This document shows, piece by piece, positions 56,095 through 64,000 of a stretch of DNA of 64,000 nt. The stretch comes from Enoplolaimus lenunculus. Its lineage: Eukaryota > Nematoda > Enoplea > Enoplida > Thoracostomopsidae. How positions within the stretch are numbered: position 1 is the first letter of the stretch; each line of letters opens with the position of its first letter. The notes beneath the pieces are model-generated. The model searched no databases. It was given only the letters and a program-made list of their open reading frames with translations, and had not been told where the DNA came from. The DNA is taken from contig JASANG010001571.1 of assembly GCA_030248215.1 (NCBI GenBank), positions 1-64,000 of the forward strand, read 5' to 3'. The translations under genes were made by a program, and so were the position numbers.

Positions 56095-56371
56095 ATGGCT
56101 GGATTTTGGAAATTTTACTTAAGTATTTACTTAAATTAAACTTTTACTTAAGTTTCCGGTTTAAGTAAATACTTAACTTTTTGAGCAAAAACAAATAAAC
56201 ACCAATTGTGAGCCATTGCACTGTAAGCAAAAAAGCCATAGCTTTGCTTTATATTAAAGAGGCACTTGGTCTGTAATAAGCGTTTAAAAACGACAAAATG
56301 GTTAAATGATTACTTAGTACGTGCTTCAACACTAAGTCGTATGGGTAAAGTTTCAGAAACCCAGCCAATAT
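56095..56371. mobile_element. Foldback (TACTTAAG type)
   Basis: TGGCTGGATTTTGGAAATTT ... AAAGTTTCAGAAACCCAGCC with TTTTTGAGCAAAAACAAATA near the left arm, as in the 32690 copy. Confidence 0.88.
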
Positions 56372-57393
56372 TTGTGATTTCTTGCGAAAAATTACTATGT
56401 TAGTTATCTTCCTGTGTTTTGGTTTAAAAGATCCGAATTTGTATATGGGATAGAAACAAAATTAATGTCAGGTCTTCATGTGATTTTCGACATCGTTGCA
56501 AATTTCTCTCTTTACATTCTTATCTCAAATCCGTATTTAACGGAGCGAACCTTCCGTGCGCCATAAATGGACCTAACAGAAATTTCTGGATCGGCCACTG
56601 TTTATTAAGCGCCATAAGCCCTTAAACTTATACCCCTTGCCAAAAGTTACATAATATCAGTTTAGTAGTATTTTAATAACACATAATTAGAAGCAGGTAA
56701 AACGAGTTATAGTGAAAACTGTGCTATGATATCGTGCTGCTAACGCTAACGTTGTTTCTACACAAAATTTCATAGATGTTAACATCAGGGTCGTAGGCAA
56801 GATTGCATTTCGACAGGGTGCGTTCTCTTTTTTTCTACGAGATTCTGTACCGAGCGAGGATATTTCCTTATGGCCCTTTACAGGTTGTTCAGCTGCCTGT
56901 AAATGTGCTTTATACTCGTCTGTCCAAAAATTCTAGGGACAGATATATCCTCTTTACCATGCTTTATATCCGCAGCTGGTAAAGGGTAAGCAAACTTTTT
57001 GCTATGCAACTCCTTTTAGAAACTTAACTCGCAAATATATATATATACATGTATATATACGTATGTATATGTATATATAATTTAAGCAAAATGTGAAAAA
57101 TGCCTTTTAACAAGCGCGTTTCATATTAGAAAATTTTCGCTTTTCGTACGGTCGCAGTGAAAATTTTGCTGAAATTTTGCACAAAAATATTGTCGTAATT
57201 GCAAAAAAACGCCACATATCGGTAGGTTAAAGGCAGAGACAACTTTGCAGCAGATAGCAATTTCCGGGTGCTGCATAAACCATAGAAATACACGATGAAC
57301 CATTTGGTGTCCATGTAACTCAATGAGTTGCATATAATGCATGTCTGCATGTTATAAATGCATTACTAATTGTTGTTGCATGCAGCTGAGTTC
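56372..57393. other. Gene-free stretch
   Basis: No recognised exon or family. A (TATATACG)-like simple repeat lies at about 57036-57085. The overlapping small minus-strand ORFs at 57121-57350 show no motif. Confidence 0.45.
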
Positions 57394-57690
57394 ATGGCGG
57401 GTGTGGCTCAGTGGTAAAGGCGTTGGACTGTTAATTCTGAGCAAGGCATGAAGTAATTATTAACGTGCAGGAACGGAGGCTCCGATTTAGGATCCCTCCT
57501 CTTATCTTTGTAAAGGCGATTAAGACCGCATAAGATTCATTGAGGACACGAGTTAAAGTTTAGACGAAGATTCTGCGAGTGTGACCAATCTTATACTGAG
57601 TCGCTCGAGTTCAGGCCACCGAAGTGTGAACCCCCTCTCTGGGGATACAGGGTTGCTACCCTCAGCATTGTGTCAGGAATCCATGTCGCT
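57394..57690 (+). mobile_element. tRNA-derived SINE-like unit
   Basis: GCGGGTGTGGCTCAGTGGTA AAGGCGTTGGACTGTTAATT is a tRNA 5' half with a good A box. The T arm is replaced by unrelated body sequence (CCCCCTCTCTGGGG near the end). Confidence 0.6.
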
Positions 57691-57707
57691 TAGTATACGA
57701 AATTGAG

Positions 57708-57868
57708 CCAATGTTACTTTAAGGGGCGTAACAGTAGATTAAGCGTATTCATAAGCCTAAGCCTAAGCGTTGCATAAGTCTAAGCAAAAAATGTCATTTA
57801 GAATCTAAACCCACTCTTTTATGGATCTACCAGAAGCCTGGACGCCCTGTAAAGTAACATGGGCCCGA
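57708..57868. mobile_element. Sister hexamer MITE, full copy
   Basis: GCCAATGTTACTTTAAGGGG ... CGCCCTGTAAAGTAACATGG with CCTAAGCCTAAGCG core. It is inserted just after a SINE-like unit. Confidence 0.9.
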
Positions 57869-58308
57869 AATTGTATCAAAAGCGTACCCTACAAAAACTT
57901 TAAATATGACAATTATCAAAAAGTTCAGAAATAATCGTAAAAATAAAAATGTAATCACAGTCCACGAATATGTTGGTTGAAATTATACTCCTTCGAAATG
58001 AAAGCACGCCTATGCTGCTTGCATTGAGTGACATTCAATCAAACTTAAAACCCATTTGAGTAAACCACCAAAACCGCTGATGATTTTAAGTAATTTTTCA
58101 TGCATTTTTTATAATTAAATTAACAAAAGTTTAACGCTAATTCGATTTGAATTTTAGAAAATAATTTTTTTGTTAGGAAATTGCATTTCGTTGCTAAAAT
58201 TGTCTTTAAAACAGAAATAAAAACATTGTATAGCAAGTTGCTCTATCAAGCTTCAAGCGGATAGTGAAAATATCGGAAACGTAAAAAAACTGACATTTCA
58301 GCGGATTG

Positions 58309-58495
58309 GAGTTGCGCTATACTAAAGTGTTTGGAATACCGCAGGGCGCCATCACACGACATTTTGCGTTGCGAACCAAAATATAGGCAAAATCTATTTG
58401 CTGGAGTGCGATAACTTTTATTAAAAGATTTCACTCCTCAGTGCGGCAGTTCACGTCGGCCCCCACTGCCGCGGCGAGTATAGCGCAATCCTTAA
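58309..58495. mobile_element. GCGCTATACTTG-type MITE, little array
   Basis: GAGTTGCGCTATACTAAAGT ... GCGAGTATAGCGCAATCCTT. Confidence 0.82.
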
Positions 58496-58531
58496 TCATG
58501 AATTTCGATAAATTTGACTGCAATTGAACTT

Positions 58532-58979
58532 ACTGTAGTGACCCAAATAAGAGGGGGGACTGATATTTGTTTGGCCTTTCTAGAGGGACCCCCCGATATT
58601 TGGTTACGGACTGTTATTTATTTTTAACCCACGCTCTGCCGCCCTTCGGTACTGATATATATCCGCTATTATAATTATCAGTTGAATTAAACGTTTATTT
58701 GTCTTGTGTCAATAGCTTGAGCGATAATACAAGGTTATAATTTATGAGTGTACTTTCAAAATTTAAGTACGCTTTAAAGTTTCGAACTCAAATTATTTGG
58801 TCGTGGAGTCATTTATGCGCGACAATTAGAGATAATTGACATTTATGGACTCTAATTAAGGTTTGAGGACTCTATCCGCCTACGGACTCTTATTAGGGAT
58901 ACGGACTCCCAATGATTGGAACTCAAAATGGGGACCACCTCTTATTACCCAACATCCTGTTATCCAGGTCACTACAGTA
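58532..58979. mobile_element. CTGTAGTGACCC-type MITE, full copy
   Basis: TTACTGTAGTGACCCAAATA ... CAGGTCACTACAGTA. Both tips are flanked by TA. Confidence 0.92.
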
Positions 58980-59305
58980 CGCAAAATGGCCGACACATTG
59001 CACCCTTAGCATTTTCATTGCGGAAACTGAAATGAACATTGGATTTTGACCGGAAACATATGTCCTGTTTAAATGGCTTCGGGTGTCGTTCCGGTTATTG
59101 ACAATTTTTAATGCGAGATACAAGTACTTCATTGAGTTGGTGTATGTAGGATTTTGGTTTTGAAAGTAAAATGTATGTATATGTTAACATCCAATTTTCC
59201 GGTTGCCTAAAATAAGGGTGTTAACAAAGGGTTGTCGTCTAACCCGTGAAACAAAAGTAAATGTGTTGGTTATAAAGAAAAACGTGCCAACTATTGAAAA
59301 ACTGG

Positions 59306-59507
59306 CCAATGTTCCTTTTAAATTCGTTATAGTAGATGAAGCGAATTCCTAAGCCAAAGCCTATACCTAAGCGTTGCAAAACTGTGTTGCTAAGCCTAAA
59401 AGCGTAAGCGTAAACCTAAGCCTAAGCAAAAAATGTAATCAAGAATCTAAACACACTCTTTTATAAACTCCAGAAACCAGGACGCCTCTTAAAGTAACAT
59501 GGGCCGG
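59306..59507. mobile_element. Sister hexamer MITE
   Basis: TGGCCAATGTTCCTTTTAAA ... CGCCTCTTAAAGTAACATGG enclosing GCCTAA-like hexamers. Confidence 0.87.
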
Positions 59508-59571
59508 AAGACTCATAAATTCTACCGGTATGTAATAATAGTTAGTACTCTATCGGTATTGATTATATACT

Positions 59572-60685
59572 GTAGTGACCCAAATAAAAGGACGTCGACT
59601 CGACCGATGCTATTTGCCTCGTTATTCGGTTACGTACTGTTATTTATTTTTAATTCACCTCATGTTAGTCGAACCCGATACCCTTCTTTCTTATATTCTT
59701 TTATATTACTTCTTTCGGCGAACTGAACTTGCTCTGAAGCGAGTTTGGTGATTGCCATGTCCGTTATTCTTTGTTCTGGATTTGATAAAGTTTATGTGGG
59801 TTGTTTGAGTATAAGTTACAGATTTGAGCAGTTTGAGCCATTCTTCTGCTTTGGCATTTTTATGGACACGGTTACAATACGTGCACTCCGCACATCCATC
59901 GTCCCGCTATACAGTCTTAAAAAGGCTAGCTGTACTGTTAATGCGAAACTGTGCGCGGACATTTTATGTTATTGCGAAACTGTGTGCGGACATTTTATCT
60001 CTAAATAAAAAATGTGCACATAGAGTTTATTGCATTGCCGGATATTATAAGATAATTAAGTTACCGCAATATTTTGTTGTTTTTGCATGTTATTTTTAGA
60101 ACACGTACGAGTAATGCCAAAGTATTTTGGCAGTATATTTTTCACGTGTTAAAATTATAATTTACCAAAAAATCTGATTTTTCCTCTAAAATTTAAATTT
60201 CCTGCCAAAATCCGATTTTCCCGCCAAAATTTGAATTTCCAACCGAAATTTGAATTTTCCCGCCAAAATTTAAATTTTCACGTCAAAATTTGAACTTCCC
60301 CGATTAGGTGTCCCTAGTGCGTCTATCATATAAAAAAGTTGTCCACTACTCTGTTTTTCAAACATTTCAATGCCTTAGGCATCGTTAATGCAGATCAGTT
60401 TTGTCCGAATAGAGTTTCCGTAAAACTCTATGATATCCGCGACTGGCGGTGATAACATTGGAAAGTAAAGAGTTTTGATAAAACATAAACTGGACAAGCT
60501 ATTGATTTTCTTTTGGGAGGGGACATTTTGTGTGCCGAGTACAATTTTAACGTGTGAGTGACATTAATTACAAGTTATTGACTTCATCCGCTACCATACT
60601 GCAGTCAGGGATACATAATCTTATTGATTGTGACTCAAAATGGGAACCCCTCTGTTATTATTTCCTGTTATTCGAATCACTTATA
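59572..60685. mobile_element. CTGTAGTGACCC-type MITE, long variant
   Basis: CTGTAGTGACCCAAATAAAA at the left and TCAAAATGGGAACCCCTCTG ... TCACTTATAGCG at the right. About 700 bp of unrelated sequence replaces the normal middle, including a run of CGCCAAAATTTGAA-like units (60185-60300). Confidence 0.7.
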
Positions 60686-60758
60686 GCGTAATTTATAATT
60701 TTCCGATATATTGATATGCACGCAGATTGTCTGCGTGTCTGTTAGATATTTCAGTAAG

Positions 60759-60967
60759 CTACACTGCAAAAAATGTTGAGTCAAATTGACTATCCGAAAC
60801 AGGCTCTGCGGACTACGCAAACTGAGTCAAATTCGACTCCACCAGATTTAAATTCGACTAACTAAGTCGCACGCTTGGCTCTGGCGGAGTCGAATTTGAC
60901 TCAGTTTGTGTAGTACCGTAGAGCTTATTTCAGAGAGTAAATTTGACTAACCATTTTTGCAGTGTAG
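60759..60967. mobile_element. TA-flanked foldback (GAGTCAA type)
   Basis: TACACTGCAAAAAATGTTGA ... CATTTTTGCAGTGTA. Perfect terminal CACTGCAAAAA/TTTTTGCAGTG with TA on both sides. Inserted in a region of CTGTAGTGACCC elements. Confidence 0.92.
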
Positions 60968-60984
60968 TAGACCATTCTTTTGCT

Positions 60985-61132
60985 TTCGCCTCTTCTGTAA
61001 ACTATAATTAGGACTTATAGACTTTATCTACTAACAGACTTTAATTTCGGATACAGACTCTTATTGATTGAGACTCAAAATGTCATCGTCATCTTTTATT
61101 ATCCCCAGTTTATTCGAGTCACTACAGTACAG
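60985..61132. mobile_element. CTGTAGTGACCC-type MITE, right-half fragment
   Basis: TATTGATTGAGACTCAAAAT ... TTTATTCGAGTCACTACAGT. Confidence 0.8.
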
Positions 61133-61649
61133 CGCAATTTAGTATTTATAATGTTCTGATATTCGATATGCATACATTTACGTTCACAACGGTTCTCCTA
61201 CAAGGTTTCAAAACATGACCAGTATCGGGTTTATTTTTTTGCGAAACATTTGCCTAAAAGTTTTCAAAAGCTTCGGACGTTTTAAGTTACATTAAAACTA
61301 CTAAATTTGGCTACGGAACCAGGTACTTTTTGTCATATTTAAAGGGTTTTTACGACAAAAAGTTTCATTTTTGTAGCTAAACGGGGCAAACATTCGAGTA
61401 GGTAATGTCCTATAAATGCTTAGATTGTCTATCGAACTAGTGGCGGATATAGAATTTGTTTCCGGCGGCACGATAGCGAATAACTGAGAGTCCACTCGCA
61501 CAATGTTTTAATATTGCATTTTAATATAAAATTTTGGTTTTGATCTGCGTTGGAGGGGGCAAGGCAAGGTGCTTCCCCTTGGATCAGTTTTGAATTTTAA
61601 ATTTAAATTAAAAATGGAATGTTTTATTAAAAATTCTGTAAGGATTACA

Positions 61650-61849
61650 GACCAATGTAAAGAACAGCGGCGGAACAGTATTATAAGCATATTCATAGCC
61701 TAAGCCTAAGTCTCAGCCTAAGCGTAAGAAAGGGCATATTCCTAAGCCTAAGCCTAAGTCAAGCAGGAAAATTAATTTATGCATCTTATTAAGCTTGCTC
61801 CATTCTAGTCCCACAGAAAAACTTTCCGCCCCTGATCTTGGGCCGTACT
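61650..61849. mobile_element. Telomere-hexamer MITE
   Basis: ACCAATGTAAAGAACAGCGG ... CCGCCCCTGATCTTGGGC. The right tip has lost TTACAT. GCCTAA core. Confidence 0.87.
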
Positions 61850-62093
61850 ACCGAAGATATTAAAATTGTTATTCTTGAGTAGAACGTACAATACTCGAGA
61901 TATCTCAAATAACTGAGATCAAATTTAGCCCCGGTCCACGTTACCCTCAGGGGACACCCTGCTGAACATGGGATATTTTCGTTTTGCCCCGTTATTTCTA
62001 CTGTTGTTTTGGCAACGATTATCAATTGACCTGTAAGAGGTGGTTTATGGGTTAAACGTAAATATATTATTGAAAACAACATTAACATAGTTC

Positions 62094-62261
62094 AGGCCCG
62101 TAACCAAGGGGGGGCAGGAAGGGGCTCAGCCCCACCTGAAAACATTTCGCCCCCTAGAACATTTTCAACCTTGCTTGTAAGTCATTGAAAACCTATAAAT
62201 GTCCCTGCTGAAACATTTCTAGCCCCCCTAGCAAGGTGAGCTGGCTACGGGCCTGACATAG
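62094..62261. mobile_element. GGCCCGTAGCC-type foldback
   Basis: AGGCCCGTAACCAAGGGGGG ... AGGTGAGCTGGCTACGGGCC. Confidence 0.9.
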
Positions 62262-62821
62262 TTTCTGTTTCAGTTTATCCGGCACCATATCAGCAGGGGC
62301 GTATACAAGCTGTTATCTAAACAGATACGTCGTCTCTAAAATTTCTAGACAGAAAATACGAAAGAATTATTGAATGACCTGCTATATTTTTGAGTCCAAA
62401 AAAATTTTCCCGTTTACAACAAATTATGAACTGACAAATATACTAAATGAAGAAACTTTCGTACCTACGACCTTTATGGTTCGAGTTCAGCAGATTATCC
62501 CACGTGTTGTTTTAACCCGAAGCCTTAATAATTCTGACGCGTAAATAAAATGTTTTCATTTCAATTTTAGAAACTGATTTTAATAAATTTTGTTTTAATG
62601 AAAACTTTTCGCAATTTGAACGGTTTTATGTTTACTCAAGCTTTTAATGTTCGCGTTTGCTGAAACCGATGACGTCATTCGTTCACGTCTTTATTTAAAT
62701 GTAACTAAAAGTTTATTTCCGCGATTGCCTGAGGTAGAAAACAATATAGGCAACACCAGCGTTTCAGCGACAGAAATTGCTAATTTTGTAAGATTTTCAG
62801 TATAAAAATTTGATGAAGGGC

Positions 62822-63086
62822 TACCGGCACTTTAAATTTCAGTGAGTTCATTTTAGCTCAGAATGAGTTGAATCACTCGATCTGACTTACGATTATTAGA
62901 ACTTAAACTTTTGAGTTGTTTCCGTTCATTCTGAGAAAAACTAATCAACTCATCCAGAGTTAACTCAACTCAGAGTGAGAATGAACTCAACTCAGAGTGA
63001 GTTAAAATCTTTACTGATATTAATTCAGAAATAAACAACTCGCTAGCTGAATTGATTAGTCAACTCACTGGAATTTGCAGTGTGCT
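62822..63086. mobile_element. Foldback (GAGTTGA type), full copy
   Basis: GGCACTTTAAATTTCAGTGA ... CAACTCACTGGAATTTGCAG with repeated AACTCAGAGTGAG in the arms. Confidence 0.87.
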
Positions 63087-64000
63087 GTAATACCTTTTTT
63101 TCGCTTCGCTCGCAAACTTATTTTTTTCGCTATTTATAGATCATGTGGACTCGTTGTATAAGACGTTTCTAGATCCACTTGAAACGCTCCAAGGTCTGAG
63201 CGCTGTCACATCTGTACAGTTCAGGAATGTGGCAAAATTTCAGTGATAATTTTAATAGAATTTCGTGGTGTAAAATTAATAATTATATATCACATTGGTA
63301 CATTCCAATATATAAGCAATAAAGACCAAACATTGAAATATCATGAACCATCGTAAATGTTTTTATTTTATTTCTCTCAATTCAGAACTGGTATTTTTAT
63401 TTTGAATTTTAAGACAACACCGCAAATTAAATTTTAAATTTATAATTTTTCAAATGGTATGTAAACGCAATTACTGGTGTTAAAACATTTAAATGTTCCA
63501 TGAGAATTTCAAAATTGAAGTAGTTTTAAAATATTTTTAACAAGCAGCGTCTAAAAGCGGCAATGTAGACGGGGTAAATTTAACAAATATAAAAGATCAG
63601 CTTCCTGAAAATAAATTTCAAAATAATTTTAAAAACAATCAATTGTGTTTTCTAAGTGGTTGACAAACCAGTGAGTAGCAAATAATGATTTGATTTTGAT
63701 AATTTTGAAATATTTTGTTGAATTTAAGTTTTCAGGTTAATATTTTTTGTTTTGGTTATGATAAAAATTAAAATTTATATTTGAAATTATATAAACAATG
63801 AACCACAGAAATTATTATTGTTCCGATCAAAATATTACATTTTATTTCAAAACACATTTAGGTACTGTAGCTTTTGAATTCCGTGTTCGTAGTTTAAAAA
63901 ATCACCTGGTGTGCGTATGATATTACTGAATTTGCATATCAGTTTCCGTAAAAGTTTTCACTCAGCCGAAACCTACGCCACCTATCCTTGGCAGGTCAAA
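63087..64000. other. AT-rich gene-free end of the window
   Basis: Very AT-rich, no ORF above threshold, no recognised repeat. Confidence 0.5.

Noticed and set aside
59499-60099. Three plus-strand ORFs of 75-91 aa
   Set aside because: They lie inside a long CTGTAGTGACCC-type MITE and show no motif.
61789-62088. 99-aa minus-strand ORF with hydrophobic start
   Set aside because: Its C-terminal part runs into the hexamer MITE and no family or phase-matching partner exon was found; kept as chance.
1-64000. Autonomous transposon, LINE, LTR or virus-like element
   Set aside because: No reverse transcriptase, integrase, transposase, capsid, envelope or polymerase motif was recognised in any open frame; all elements seen are short and non-coding.

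Overview
The window is animal nuclear DNA and most likely comes from a nematode with a large, repeat-laden genome. Four things point there. There is a cuticlin-type ZP-domain gene, a tandem pair of DEG/ENaC channel genes and a multi-PAN extracellular protein. The genes are cut into small exons by long introns with consensus GT..AG ends. No bacterial operon signals are present. Dozens of short interspersed elements carry runs of the hexamer TTAGGC/GCCTAA, which is the canonical nematode telomere repeat. Naming the species is beyond what the sequence shows.

Layout. (1) 4472-16106, plus strand: a nine-exon gene whose spliced phases close perfectly into a 1566-residue product. It has a signal peptide, a complete nematode cuticlin-type ZP domain, a very long Gln-rich/HDVTT-repeat stalk, one membrane span and a basic tail. 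(2) 17450-26177, minus strand: a nine-exon DEG/ENaC-type channel subunit of 459 residues. (3) 28865-30316, minus: a broken exon-2-like fragment of a third paralogue, split by two foldback elements. (4) 32590-41134, minus: a second nine-exon DEG/ENaC subunit of 481 residues. Exons 3, 4, 7, 8 and 9 have exactly the same lengths as in gene 2 and all intron phases match. (5) 44508-51477, minus: the last seven exons of a secreted protein with three PAN/Apple domains; its 5' end is not resolved. (6) 1466-1970, minus: a gene-like fragment that I do not recognise. From 51.5 to 64 kb I see no convincing gene apart from one possible micro-exon of the PAN gene.

Everything else is repeats. About nineteen copies of a telomere-hexamer MITE occur, one with a 54-bp internal expansion (exactly nine hexamers), plus a sister family with different ends. 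There are several foldback families with long inverted repeats: TA-flanked CACTGCAAAAA and CTGTAGTGACCC types, a TGGCTGGGTTTCTGAAA type, a GGCCCGTATTCTCAAATG type, a GGCCCGTAGCC type and others. A TTAA-flanked, piggyBac-like MITE contains a tRNA-like promoter body. Two or more tRNA-derived SINE-like units are present, and four striking tandem arrays (53, 20, 28 and 54 bp). No reverse transcriptase, integrase, capsid, envelope or transposase ORF was recognised, so all mobile elements seen are non-autonomous.

Functionally, the ZP, DEG/ENaC and PAN proteins are all cell-surface or apical-matrix components of the kind found in epithelia and sensory cells. Their neighbourhood is suggestive, but co-function is inference only. 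The gene models come from reading splice sites, phase and family motifs by eye, with no transcript support.
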